Shown one piece after another: positions 22,621 to 35,120 of a stretch of DNA of 64,000 nt. The DNA is from Sipunculus nudus (Eukaryota > Annelida > Sipuncula > Golfingiida > Sipunculidae). The DNA lies in the NCBI GenBank assembly GCA_026874595.1, contig CM049319.1, positions 39,067,473 to 39,131,472 on the forward strand. Direction: 5' to 3'. A model generated the notes under the pieces. It was given only the letters and a program-made list of their open reading frames with translations. It ran no database searches and had not been told where the DNA came from. Both the position numbers and the translations under genes were made by a program. Positions within the stretch are counted from its first letter, which is position 1. Every line of letters starts with the position of its first letter.

Positions 22621-24800
22621 CTCTATTTCTCTTGTATATATAAGCTTGCACTCCAGCTGGTACATCTCACTGTGTGGCTGTAATTGTGAGTGACACTGGT
22701 GACATATGATTCCCTTTTGTATCAGGCTATTAAGTGATAAGGCTGAGTGATAAGTACCTGTTACTGCATAACAAAACACTGTTGTTGGAATACTTCAGCC
22801 AGGAATTAACACTATGAGAGTATAGTATTAAGGTTTAGCTACTGATTTATAAGATGATGGGAACATTTTGCAGTTTATTTTATGGAATCATAGCAATAAA
22901 CTTAGTTTCCTAGATATCTGAATATTTCAATATAAATCACCACATATAAAAGCAAGTGTTTGTTCTCATAATATGTGGATATGTACTTGATTTAGGATGG
23001 CTTTATTTTATTACAAGACTCTTTAGTCATGCTTTCTGCATTTCTTTTCTTTCAGGTTTTGCAGTTTACCAACCCTGCTGACCCCATTGAAAAGCAGAGT
23101 GATAATAAAAAATAATGGACCTACACTTTTACATTTGCATATCTGTAAATCTGATATGAGCGCCTGAACATGCCTTTTGAATTGTTTTGGACATTCATAA
23201 CTGTAACATCATTTGGAGAAAGTTTGGTCTCTTATTGGAGGATGTGTGATATCAAATGTCAGACTTGTCAGAAATCCATTATGTCTGCCAGTTAGCCACC
23301 TTAGAAATCCTTTTTTCAGTGCAGTTTCAGTAATTTTCCTTCAATTTTTGGTCCGATTTAGAGAATGGTTGTTGTCTGATTTCAGACCTGTCAGAAGTCC
23401 AAAATGGCCACCAGGCAACCATCTTTAAATTCCTTTTGATCATATTATCTCAAGAACTGTTAAAGTGAAGGCAGTCGGACTTATATTAATGTAATCTTGC
23501 AAAGGATTGGGTCAAATATTTCTTAATAAATCTTATCATCATATATGAAAGTGCAGTACAGTTGGCTTGTATTGAATAAAAATTCATACAGAAGCACCTG
23601 TTTCTCAATAATTCTTGCATGGATTTCCTTGATTTTTTGCTATATATTTTGATCTTATATTTGCCCTTTGTGGTGTTCCTTTTGAGACTGACAGGTATCA
23701 AGTAAGCTATAGTTCACACTTGATTGATTTTTTGATTTTTTATTAATTTTATTTTGTAAAATGTTTACATTTCATGTGACACTACTTCTCAGAAAGTTTT
23801 ACTGGGATCTACTGTGATAACTTACAAGGAATTAGATGGATTATGATCAAACTCAGCAGAAATATTAATCAATGTAATATCTTGCTTAATTTTGATTTCC
23901 AGCAAAATCCATGCATATTTAATAAGGTCAGAGGTCAAACTTTGGTGGCACCATGGTGACTTACCAAAAATCTTATGGATTTTCCTGAATCTCAGTATAC
24001 AATAGTTTCTCACCTGAATTACATTCTCATAAAAATTTTAGCGTATTATGCATGTTTGCGGTGCTCTTGTTATGAATAGATTTATACAAAATTTTTACCT
24101 TTCACATGCTACACATCTCATATCATTTCTCACATTTCTGTTTGGCAGGGGATACAGTCCTCTGGACAATTTTTCTTATGAATTGACTGGCACAGTTCTT
24201 CTTTTTTCCTAAAATCCCAAATAATTTAAATGTTTTAGGAACATGGTTAAGTTTTGGTTGGAATGTGTATTCAGTAACTAAATGACAAATAATCTTGTTA
24301 TACTTTTGTGTAATATCATTAGATTGTGTTTTCATATGTAATGAAGAGCTGCATGTTATGTGCTAGATTTACAGATGCCTGTAACAGTACTGAGGCACTT
24401 GGCACATATCAGGCCCTGTAGTGAGAGTGTGTATTTGCTTGGTTCTCACGTCCCTGTTATTTATGCTTACTGAGATAAGCCTGGTTGGTTTGTACTTTCT
24501 GGCTGTGTGTTAGCTGGCTGCCTCCTCAGGGAGAGTGTACCCCATGGTCCAGCATACACCAGGCCTATTATGCTCTCAACAGGCTGGGTTATATACAAAA
24601 ACACATCAAGATGATCACAAACAGCAGCAACAAAATCAATGAGCAAAAAACCAAGAATATCAGCTGATATCTTCTCAACCTTATTACCAGTCTCTTTAGT
24701 TTGATCACTGTTCCCTGCTTTGGCCCTATTATACTATCATACATGTTGATAGAATCTTGTAAAATTTTTTATATAGTGATGTAGTTAACTTAATATTTAA
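22621..24800. other. Mostly unique intron; a short duplication at 23225-23430
   Basis: Two diverged copies of a GTCAGACTTGTCAGAAATCC-like unit lie side by side (CAGACCTGTCAGAAGTCCAAA in the second). There is a possible exon at 23056 (listed separately). Otherwise AT-rich with no gene. Confidence 0.5.
23056..23115 (+). other. Possible terminal or cryptic exon
   Basis: A good acceptor (TTTCTTTTCTTTCAG, ending at 23056) is followed by an open frame in one phase that ends at TAA: Q-F-T-N-P-A-D-P-I-E-K-Q then a short tail. I do not recognise the peptide. In the phase carried by ARHGAP39 exon 1 it would instead add about 32 residues before a stop. It may be only a chance acceptor. Confidence 0.2.
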
Positions 24801-26182
24801 TTGTATCGCCAGACAAAGTCGGGATACTACGGTTTAGGATGGTCGCACCGCCGCAGCCGCAGGCGCAGGGATTCTGTTTGGAAGCGATAACTCAAAAAAA
24901 ATATTTTCAGATCTTTACCAAACTTGACATGTGCACAGATATAGGTGAGAGGACAAAGCCTATTTAAAATGGGTCATGGCCTTTACTAGGAGAGTGACCT
25001 TTGCCTTGAATAGGTCCATTTTGGGGGAAAATCACATACATTCTTAAATATCTTAAGAAATCTTGCATGGATTGATCCAAAAATCAAGTTGACCAAAGAT
25101 CTTGGATAGTGTTGTCATGTACCAGAAACTGGTGGCACCACCTGTTGTCCTTTTCTGGTTTTTGTGCTGTTTAATACCCCCATCATTGCCACTTAACAGT
25201 ACTGTGAGCATTATAAGTAAAAAGATAATGGACAGATTTCTTTCATATTATGCATATACATAGACATGGGTTATGGGATGATGTATATTTAAATTGGGGT
25301 CATGACCTTTCCAGTGAGAGTGGCCCTGACCTTGAATAATACCTTATTTGGTGAAAATCACACAAAATCATAAATATCTCAATAAGGGATGCATGGATTG
25401 GTAAAAAAATCAAATTGACTGAAGATCTTGGATAGGTTCGTCTTCTGCGGAAGGCACCAACTTCTGTCCTTTTCTTATCTTTGCGCCTGTTAATACATCA
25501 TTGCCACCTGACAGTACTGTTAGCATTATAAGTCTAAAACTAAAGAACAGTTTTTGCTGAAATTGTGCATGTCCATTGATCTTTGATACCTCCATCATGT
25601 ATTCAAGACTGGTGGTGCTGTCTGCAATCGTGATTGTGAGGCGTCAATTCGTATGTTTGCTTTCAGTTAAAATTGCTCATATCTCAGGAGTGGTTCAAGG
25701 TATTGGTCTGAAATTTGGCATGTCCATCCATCTTGGAAAGTTTTTTTGTAAACCAGACAAGTGGCAATACCTATCTTCCTGTTTCCATAAAATAAATTAA
25801 TGCTCTTTTCTCAGGAATGATTTGCTCTATTGGCTTAAAATTGTGCATAAAAATCCATAGATCTTGGATTCCTCAATCTTGTACTCTTGTACTCTGTCCA
25901 TCTTGGAAAATTTTCTCGTTAACCAGACAGGTGGTGCCACCTACCTTCCAGTTTGTGTGAAATAAATTAATGCTCTTTTCTCAAGAGTGATTAACCCAGT
26001 TGGCCTCTATATTTGGTGAAAAATATTGTTTCTCAAATTGATAGATGTAAGAAACCATAGTCGCTTGCCAAGTGTCAGTATATGCTGCTAAAGATTGGGG
26101 GCCTATCCTTAAAGGGGGGGGGGGGGGGGGTGATTAATTGTCTAATGATACTATGGCACCTGCGGTGCCAAGAAATATCTAG
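24801..26182 (+). mobile_element. Family D element, full length
   Basis: The 5' end is TTGTATCGCCAGAC (24801) folding with GGGATAC. The 3' side has the subTIR GTCTAATGATAC (26140-26151; 9 of 12 complementary to GTATCGCCAGAC at 24803-24814), then the hairpin GGCACC-TGC-GGTGCC (26155-26169), then AAGAAATATCTAG ending at 26182. The inside has repeated GACCAAAGATCTTGGATA and CTGGTGGCACCACCTG units. A poly-G tract of about 18 lies at 26114-26130. No coding capacity. Confidence 0.8.
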
Positions 26183-26444
26183 TTAGAATGTGAACCCACA
26201 CATATTTTGGATGCCAGTCATTGAGTCTGTCAGTATCATTATAACACATACTGTCCTGATATTTGTTTGGATGGATATGGTGTCTTGACAAATTAATACA
26301 TATCATAATAACAAATGGAAATATATACTGCTTAAAAGTTTAAAGTAAGAAAAATGAATTCGAGCACATCTTCAAGACAATTTTTGACAAATATCGATTA
26401 ATAAGCTTGATGTTAATAAAAAATTGTGAATCTCAGTTATCATT
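26183..26444. other. Short unique spacer
   Basis: Between the D and A elements; nothing recognised. Confidence 0.5.
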
Positions 26445-29400
26445 AGCTCAGCTGACTATAAGTCACCTGAGCTATAGTGGTGGTCCTTTGTCCGTCGTCC
26501 GTCCGTTATCAGGGCACGTTTTAAAAAACGTTGGACCTACGAATCAAAAATTTTACATACCATTAGATGTTCCCAAAATCTCCTACCATGCCGAAAATTG
26601 GGTCATTAGGACTTCATTCCTTCAAGATATTAAGGAAAAACCTCTGTTTTCCATAAAAAAGCCATTGTTACACTTCAAGGCTGCCTAATATCAAAACCAC
26701 TGATCTGTTCTTGGTCGTATTTAGTATTCATATTCTTCCATACATTTTCTATGAACATACCAAAAATTAGGTCAGTATTGGGTATTATTTTGAAGTTCTG
26801 GGCCCAAATATAATGCAATTTTTAAAAAATCAGGAAATATATTTACTCACCTAACATGAGAATTGCTGAAGCTGGAGACTTTTTTTTCAGGAATATAACT
26901 TTATATAATCAAGATTCAATTATTTACCCAAAATTAGATCTGAATTTTGCAAATTTTTCAAGTTATTAGCATAAATAAAAAATTAATACCTTAAATTTTG
27001 TCCAACTTTGGGAATGGCACAATTTTTCTCTGTAAGCACTGTTGATTTAATTTTCACAGCATATATACATAAGGATTTAATCTTTTAAAATCTGAAATTT
27101 CAAAGTAATTGATTGAAAAGAGTAGCTTTTATTCAAGTTTTCATACACCATGTCAAGTGTTGTCTACATTTGGCCCACCTAGTAGAACAGCCATCACTTG
27201 CATTATGTAACCCACCCCAGGCAGCTTGCCTCAGGCTCAGCTTGGCCACTACTAGCAGGCTTCCCCTCTGCCCTGCACCCCCCCCCCAGATGGTGCATTA
27301 ACTAGATGAATGTTATAATTTTCTGTATTTTATTTTATTCATGGCTATGCTACATTTTAGATTTTGTATTGTACCACCAGGGTTACAATGATTAAAGTGC
27401 ACATTTAATAGTGTCCACAAAGTGGTGTATTGCTATGAAAGTGTGGATGTTCATCAGGTAAGTAATTCCTTACTTCAGAAGAGTAAAAACTTCACCAGGT
27501 GTGAAATTGACTATTAATTCCGGTAATAAATTATAGCTGAGATTGTAATTAGCATAATGATATTGTTTGTCCCTCATTCAACCAAAAGTTTGTATACTTT
27601 ATTTAAAAAAATGTTTTTATTTTATCAAATTTACTGAATCTTTTATTTTATTTCGGTGAATAAAATTAAGCATGTACTGAAAACTCCAATGTGCAAAACT
27701 TTTTAATAGTGATTCAAGGAATAATCTTGTAGATTCCATGTTGTTGCATTATTTTCTTTTAAATTCAGTTTAAACATTTGTGATTTAAAAATAATAAAAT
27801 ATATGTGTATGCATAATATGACCCAATATGAGCTACACTCTGGTTATATAATGATTGCAACTTAGAATTCTAATTTTTTAACTTATATTTTCAGTTGTTT
27901 TATTACAAATTTATAAGACTTGTAAATAAAAAAAATGAATCAGATTTAAAACTATTGATGGAAAAAGTGGATATGCTAAAAAAATAGGCTTATATATAAA
28001 CTTAAATGCATTATTCCCTTGAAAGTGAAATAAATGTATTAGTCCATTCTGTCCACTTGCCTGTCCATCTGTAAATTTTTCATATGCATCACAGTATCTC
28101 AAAACTTTTACTGTTTCCTCTATATAGTTCATATGTATGTGCCAGTAATTTAGTCAGTATTATATAATTTAAAAAAGATATAATTTAAAAATATATTTTT
28201 AGAAAAAATTAAATACATCTGTGTTTCTATTAAATATCTATTTGCATACTTCAGGACTGCCAAATATCAAAACCACTCATCTGGTTTTCTTCATATTTAC
28301 CATAAATATTCCTCTATATAACTTAAATTTTGCCCAAATTTGACCATGGCGTGTTTCTTTCTTGTAAGAAAATTTGATTTACTTTTCACAGTCGATATAT
28401 ATAGATTTAATCTTTAAAAATTCTAAAATTTCAAACTTTAAAAATTCTGAAATTTCAAAGTAAAAGCTTAAAAATTGTTCTAATTATTGAAGTTTTTCTG
28501 AGGCTCCAATGTATTTTCATTTTGAACCTCCAAACCAGCCATATCTGGTCCCTACAGCCTTGCCTGGGTAAACTTATTAGTTATGCAACACTGCTGTCAC
28601 AAATGTAGAATCACATGGCAACCCTGACCTCCCCCCCCCCCCCCCCCCCCCCCCCCAATACAGAAATGTTGCATTAGTTACATACTTTAATTGCATTGCT
28701 GTTTCCGATCTAATGTATACAACTTTTCCTGAATCAAGTGTTATTTTCAGATATTTATTTTATTATTTTGCAAATTTAAAAAAATATATTTTAAGAAAAA
28801 ATAAATACATCTGAGTATATAATGTGATGTTGACTGAGCAGATTAACTGTAAATGTTGATGCAATTTAGAATTGTTAATTAACTTAAATTTTCAAATTTA
28901 ATTGATATATATTGTAAATGTATAGTAAAATTTATAAATTTTGTCCAAAATTTCCCTTAACAAAAAATTGTTGTAATAAAAAAATGAGGACCTAATGCAA
29001 ACATTCGTTCAGTATTTTTCTGCCTCAGTAGAATGGGAATTAAAGTGATTTGCTTTTTTTTCCAGCTCTCTGTCAGTTTTTGAATATTTAATAATTATGA
29101 ATAAAACTTCTTTTACCTGTAAGATTAAATTTTATATCCTGTATGCTAATGCAAAGGTGTTGCAACTTTCCTCACTCCCTGCCACTGAGTATTTGTTTAG
29201 GACAATATTCTTCTGGCAACTGCGTAAAATTTATAACTGGTAAATAAAGAAATAAATATACAGAGTTACAAAGGTGTTTTTAAACTCTCATCCTCTTCCC
29301 CCCCCCCCCCCCCCCATCAGGTCAAACAGCCGAGTCCCCATGTAACCGTTCACCACCACACAACACCAGATTTTGAGTCATCTCTTCTCTATATTCACAC

Positions 29401-30159
29401 TTAGACTCAGTCACTATATTGTTTTCCTCTATAGGTCACCCGCATGTCCCATCAGTAACTTCTTCTCTGAACTCCCAAGTTTTAGTCTCTTGACTGGACC
29501 TCAACCTGCCTATAGTGATCATGGGCGATTTCAATATTGACATTTCTAATATAATATATAACACCAAATTGACACAATTATGTCAACTCTTTAAATGTCA
29601 ACAACTAGTCAGAGAACCAACCAATGACCATGGAAATACCATAGATCTTGTCTTTACTAACTGTTTAAATGCTTCAGTTTCAACATTAGAAAACACATGG
29701 TCAAATCACAAGATATCCTTAGCAACAATCCTCCATTCTTCAATACAGATCAAACATGGCAACTTCTCACAGCTTAATCTACAATTTCTTCTCTATAGAT
29801 ACTTTTTGAGACATTCTATTTCCTTTCTAATTCAGCAACAACTGCTTCCCAAAACATATGTTTTCTACTTTTCCATAAATATTTTGATTTATTAAATGTG
29901 TATTTTTATACTTGCAAATCTCCACTTCCTTCCTCTGCAATTTACAACATCTGGTCATTCCCATCGCAATATTTTAGTCACACATTCTTGTTCATATTTA
30001 AATTACTGATACTTCTATATAACTATTCCGCTCAACTACATAATTAATACAAAAAATTACATCTGTCAAAATGAAATCTTACAGACCTACATACAACAAT
30101 AGTGACACTATTATATCTGTCTCATTCAGCTGAGCGCCGTGACCCATGGATCCCTTGTT
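26445..30159 (+). mobile_element. Family A element, long composite copy with endonuclease remnant
   Basis: 5' end AGCTCAGCTGACTATAAGT at 26445; 3' subTIR TCAGCTGAGC at 30126-30135, then GTGACCCATGGATCCCTTGTT. Internal blocks occur twice (CTGCCTAATATCAAAACCACT at about 26683 and a variant at 28256), showing an internal duplication or fusion of two copies. C tracts lie at 27287, 28629-28656 and 29298-29315. The 3' third holds the best-preserved EEP fragment of the window. Confidence 0.75.
29395..29760 (+). pseudogene. Endonuclease/exonuclease/phosphatase (EEP) domain fragment
   Basis: An open frame from 29515 to 29895 starts with the EEP core strand and motif L-P-I-V-I-M-G-D-F-N-I-D (G-D-F-N-I-D at 29524-29541), then P-T-N-D-H-G-N-T-I-D-L-V-F-T-N ending at 29661, then W-S-N-H-K at 29698-29712. 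An R-S-P block (about 29431) lies upstream in another frame, so a frameshift separates them. The canonical S-D-H catalytic triplet reads S-N-H, so the active site is lost. After about 29760 the frame is no longer recognisable. The family is the apurinic-type endonuclease of CR1-like retrotransposons, also carried by Helentrons at their C-terminus. Lying 0.4 kb from the 3' end of a Helentron-like element favours the second source; a nested retrotransposon fragment is the alternative. Confidence 0.7.
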
Positions 30160-30480
30160 TTTATCTTTGTCCACTGTCTGTCCGGCAGTCAACAAGGCAC
30201 AAATCGTAACTGCTGGACCTAGAAACTTCTAACTGATCACCCATATATAGGATGTATATCAGATCTATTAAAGATCTCCTTGAAAATGTGAAATTAGGTC
30301 ACTATGACCTACATACTCCTGGCTATGGGGCTCCAAAGTACCCCCAGAATAATTAAAAATTTGATACAAAGCTCCAGTATCTGAATAACTAATGCATTGA
30401 TTGCCATGATACTTTCCAATGCCTATTGATCATGGAGTGTTCATCATTTCCTCAAGACTGGTGTAGCCACCTGTATTTTT

Positions 30481-31309
30481 ATGCCCCCGCCACAAAGTGG
30501 CCGGGGCATATAGTTTTACCCATGTCTGTCCTTCCGTCATTCCGTCATTAAACAGTTGTACAGACTTTTTTTCGCAATGCCTGCAGATATTGGCCTGATT
30601 TTTGGTGTGTGGGCAGATAATGACCAGTTGCAGATCGAGTTTGCGTTTTGTCCCGGTTGACCTACTTTTGACCATTTTACGGCTCCTTAACTTAGAAAAT
30701 TTCATGAAAAATAGAAATTTTCATGACAAATACACATGTAGGGACTTTTTTTCGCAATGCCTTCAGATATTGGCCTGATTTTTGGTGTGTGGGCAGATAT
30801 TGACCAGTTACAGATCAAGTTCGCGTTTCGTCCAAGTTGACCTACTTTTGACCATTTTACGGCTCCTGAACATAGAAAATTTCATGAAAAATAGAAATTT
30901 TCATGAAAAATACACATGTAGGGACTTTTTTCGCAATGCCTGCAGATATTGGCCTGATTTTTGGTGCGTGGGCAGATAATGACCAGTTACAGATTGAGTT
31001 CATGTTTTGTCCCAGTTGACCTACTTTTGACTGTTTGATGGTGCCCTAACATAGAAAATTTCATAGAAAATATAAATTTTCATGACAAGTGCACATGTAC
31101 GGACTTTTTTTCACAATGACTGCAGATTTGGGCCTGATTTTTGGTTTGTGGGCAGATAATGACCAGTTACAGATCATATTTGCGTTTCGTCCCTGTTGAC
31201 CTACTTTTGACCATACGACACCTCTTGAACTGAAATTTTTTTACAAAATTTCACAAATGTTTCTAATTTGCCCCAGGCGGTGGCATTCGTGTCGTTCTGA
31301 CACATCTAG
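30481..31309 (+). mobile_element. Family C element, full length (829 bp)
   Basis: The 5' end is a strong hairpin, ATGCCCC-C-GCCAC-AAA-GTGGC-C-GGGGCAT (30481-30509). SubTIRs TGCCCCCGCC (30482-30491) and GGCGGTGGCA (31276-31285) are 9/10 complementary. The 3' hairpin GTGTC-GTTCT-GACAC (31289-31303) is followed by ATCTAG ending at 31309 and a T run. The inside is four tandem units of 180 bp. Confidence 0.85.
30562..31268 (+). repeat. Four tandem 180-bp units in family C
   Basis: GACTTTTTTTCGCAATGCC or a variant recurs at 30562, 30742, 30922 and 31101. Each unit has ATTGGCCTGATTTTTGGTGT, GACCAGTTACAGATC and AGAAAATTTCATG blocks. Confidence 0.95.
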
Positions 31310-31315
31310 TTTTTT

Positions 31316-33993
31316 AGCGAACCTGTGAGCTTATGCGATGGTGCGGCGTCGTCTGTCGTGCGTTGTGCGTCGTGCGTCGTCTGTACGTTAACCATAGCTA
31401 TCTCAAAAACGGCAGGAGCTAGCATCACCAAATTTTTTGCAAATAATCAGTTATTCAAAAAACTATATCGGATTTTGTTTATTTTTTTTCTAACTGCATT
31501 TTCTTAGATTTTATAGGGAAAAAGCTAAAAAAGCTTTAAAAATCTTCTTCTCCGAAACTGCTCAGCCAAATTGTCTAATATTTTACAGAAATGATCCCTG
31601 GAACAATCTTTCTCAAGTTTGTTCGAATGGTTCCAGTTCGGAGATTTTTGGCCGAGTTACAGGAAGTTGAACTTTGTTAACTGTGCAAAAAAGCATATTA
31701 AAATTTATATCTCAAAAACTGCTGTAGCTATCATCACCAAATTTTATGCCAATGTTGGTCACATAGGTCATATCTGAAATTGAGGTTTTGGTGGCGCCAC
31801 CTGCATCGGCCTTTTTTGTACGGGGTCATCAGTGCCTGTATCACACTGAGGGCTACAAAAAACTTCCTCTCTGAAACCAAATGGCTAAAATGTTTAATAT
31901 TGCACAGAAATGATCCTAGGGTAGTGCTTTTTGAAGTTTGTTCAAATGGTCTCTTTTCAGTGACTTATGGTTAAGTTATGGGAAGCTGAATTTAGTCATA
32001 TGCCATAACAGCCCATTTTAGCTCAGTGGATACAAAGATCTTCTTCTCAAAAACCACTGGGCCAAATTCTTAAATCTCACACATTAATTATCCTCAGATG
32101 TTGATAATTCAAGTTTGTTCAAATGGTTTTGGTTCAGTGCTTTTTGGCTCATTTATGGGAAGCTGAACGTAGCCAATTTGCTGTATCTTCCTATACGAGT
32201 TATAAACCTGCGAAACGTTTTTCAACTGATGCCACTGAAGCCAGTTTGTTAAATATTTTACAAGAATAATCCCTACAGTAATTCTGATAATAATTGTCAT
32301 AAATGGTTCCACATGAATGATTTTTGGCTGAATTATGGAGATTGAATTGAGTCATTTTACCATACATGTTAGCTGTGTGATGCTGTTACATCAAGCCTAG
32401 CACCAGTTTATCAGCATCTATTACATCAAGCCACTAGACATTTAGATTTCAGGTAATCTTTGGTTAATATTGACAAGAAAGTTTTTTTAAGAGCTTTTAA
32501 AAAATTTAGATTTATGATTTAAGTTATTTATCATACCAGACAATGTTACAATCATGGATAAAAATTTTTGGTATCCCTACTCAACTTAATTCAAGAATTT
32601 GCCATCAATTAGATAAATCTGTATTTCAATTTTGCTTTCAGTATGCATCCGTAATAATTTTACATATATTCCTGATTTCTTTTTATATAAAAAGTCAGCT
32701 GAAAAGCATTTTGTATTGGGAAAATAAATTTCAAAATTATTTCAAGTAGGGACCACTTAAATGTGCAGATGGCAGCACTTGGTTTACCATTGGCAGGTTG
32801 CCAGTGCATTGATGTTGACCATTAGCCAAGATGATGTCAGCGCTATAAATAGTTTTGGCACAGTGCCAGGATTGGAAGAAGTGCAGCAAGGTATAGGTCA
32901 AGAGTTCAATCAGTGCAGTAGCTGCATTCTATTTATAGCTTTGGCAGACTGCTCACTGCATCATATTTGGCACCAAAGTTCAGCCTGAATCTATTTATAG
33001 CTTTGGCAGACTGCCAGCTGTGTCAGATTTTGCAACAGGTCAAGAGTTCACTCAGTGCAGCCAGGTACAGGTCAAAAGTTCACTCAGTTTAGCCAGGTGC
33101 AGGTCAAGAGTTCACTCAGTGCAGTAGCTTGAGGCAGCAATTTGTCACAGGTCACTCGGGGGCAACTGCCTTACTCACCTGAGCCTTGTCAGCCCAGTGC
33201 ATCAAACTCTGGGGAAGTTTGATGTATTGGACTGATATTTTGACCTGCCTATGCATCTTTGATGGTATTCTCATTTACAAGACAGGTGTTGCCACCTTCA
33301 TTGACTTTTGCAGTGTGTGCACCTGCTTATTTCTACAGAGGAATTTGATACATCAGCCTAAAATTGGGCATGTTTATACATTAACTGGGTAGCCCTCATT
33401 TTTGGTTGACCTCTGACCTTTCTTCTCTGCCCAGCGTCCATTTGTGCGTCTGTTTCCACGCATAAACCCACATATCTCGGCAACCGTTTGACCGATAAGG
33501 CTAAAGATTTTGCACAAATGTAGCCCTTGGAAAGCTTTATAACATACACTAAAAATGGTGGCGCCACCTGCAACCATTTTTGCACAGCATCATCTGTTCA
33601 TCTGCCTTGGGATAAAATCACTCATATCTCAGCAATGGTTTGACTTATTCACCTGAAATTTCGCCACCTGCATTCACGTTTACGCTGCAGACATCCATGC
33701 TAATATTCAACACACCTCACTCTATTCCCCTTGCCACTTAATCCATGCCTCACTTCACCCGTGCCACTCTGATTTCTGCGGATACACATAGTCGCTTGTC
33801 GACTACCCATATTCTAGTTTTAAAATGTCCAAGTCTGAAACTTGCAGGTCCATAACGTCCATTTTGCTGAAATCATAATAACTAAGGTAGATATGCAGAA
33901 CTTAAGAGGATCAATATTAAATTTTAAAAATTAAAACCTCCATTCATACCCCTAAACTTTGCACAGGTTCGCATTGGGCCTGTAGGCCTTGTT
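31316..33993 (+). mobile_element. Family B element, full length (2.68 kb)
   Basis: 5' subTIR GCGAACCTGTG (31317-31327) and 3' subTIR CACAGGTTCGC (33962-33972) are perfectly complementary over 11 bases. The 3' end has the hairpin GGCCT-GT-AGGCC (33977-33988) and ends CTTGTT at 33993. The inside has a GGAGCTAGCATCACCAAATT unit repeated with changes (31400-32340), a CAGGTCAAGAGTTCACTCAG array (32850-33190) and about 155-bp units ending GGTGGCGCCACC. It starts seven bases after the C element ends, and part of it (about 33400-33823) resembles the 3' part of family F. Confidence 0.85.
33400..33823 (+). mobile_element. Family F 3' fragment inside B
   Basis: It runs from GACCTCTGACCTTTCTTCTC to the F 3' end: GCGGATACACATAGTC, GCTTGTC, GACTA, then CCCATATTCTAG at 33823 and TTTT. 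It matches 42467-43750 in order but with fewer units. Confidence 0.65.
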
Positions 33994-35120
33994 CTAATTT
34001 TACACATTTTGTTCTCTATTTTTAAGACCTTAAAATGAAGCAGTCCGGCAGTTAATAGGGCACAAACCATAACTGTTAGACCTAGAAACTTCCAACTGTA
34101 AATCCAGGGATGTTCTAGGCCAATCTCCTTGCAAACCTGAAATTGGGTTAAAGTGACCTATATTTTGCAAACTAGTGGCCGAAAAACATAACTTTGAGCA
34201 CACATTGAATCAGACAGGGCACAAATGGTATCTGCTAGCCCAAGAATTTTCTAATGTAACATCCAGGAAAGTCTTTGGCAAACCTCACTCGGAACTTGAA
34301 ATCAGGACATGGTGACCTATATTTTGTGATTACACGCCAAAAACATGATTTGTACCACCCAGTGATTCAGACAGGGGATAAATTGTATCTGCCTAACCTA
34401 GAATCTTCTAATCTGACAACCAGGGAAGTCTTGGGCAATTCTCCATTAGAACCTGAAATTAGGTCATGCTGACCCATATTCAACAAGCTACTGGCCAAAA
34501 CAGTAGACCTAGAACCTTTTAACTACATCTAGGGAGGGCACTGGCAGATCTCCATGGAAACCTAAAATTAGGTCATGGTGACCTATATTTTGCAAAGTTT
34601 GGGCTGAAAACATGATTTTGAGCACCCAATGAGTTGACGGGCACTAGCTGTATCTATTTGGCCTGGAACCTGGGTAAATCTTTGTGAAAACCTGAAATTA
34701 GGTCATGGTGACCTATATTCTGCAAAATATGTGAAAGAACATGATCTGAGTACCCTACAAGACAGATTTGCTTGATTTGTTACAGTTAGACCTAGAAACC
34801 TCTCATTTGATTAAGAGCCAGGGAGGTTCCTGAAACAATTTCTTGGAAACCTGAAATAAGGTCACTGTGACCTATATTCTGTGAGCTGTGTGAAAGAACA
34901 TGATTTTAGCATTTTATAATTTAGTCAGATGTGCACAAATTGAATCTGTTGGACAAAGGGAACTTCCAACTTAGCATCTGGGGAAGTTCCTGGTAGAATC
35001 TCCTCAGAAAGCCTAAATAAGGTCACTGTAAACCATTACTAGGGACTAGTCGCAAAAAGTGTGATTTTGAGCACTCTTGGAGTCATTTATCCATTGTTCA
35101 AGTTTCCTTTAATTCAGCTG

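Larger units (their letters stand above)
30160..35120 (+). mobile_element. Family A element interrupted by C and B elements
   Basis: A-type sequence at 30160-30480 (GGCACAAATCGTAACTGCTGG to CACCTGTATTTTT) resumes at 33994 (CTAATTTTACACATTTTGTTCTC) and runs to AATTCAGCTG at 35120, where the end is cut inside its 3' subTIR. The 5' hairpin is missing. Units after 33994 carry AAATTAGGTCATGGTGACCTATATT repeats at about 130-bp steps. Confidence 0.7.

Noticed and set aside
24801-26182. Family D as a canonical Helitron because it ends in CTAG
   Set aside because: The 5' end does not begin with TC and the element has subTIRs, so the Helentron-like description fits better; the CTAG end is noted but not decisive.
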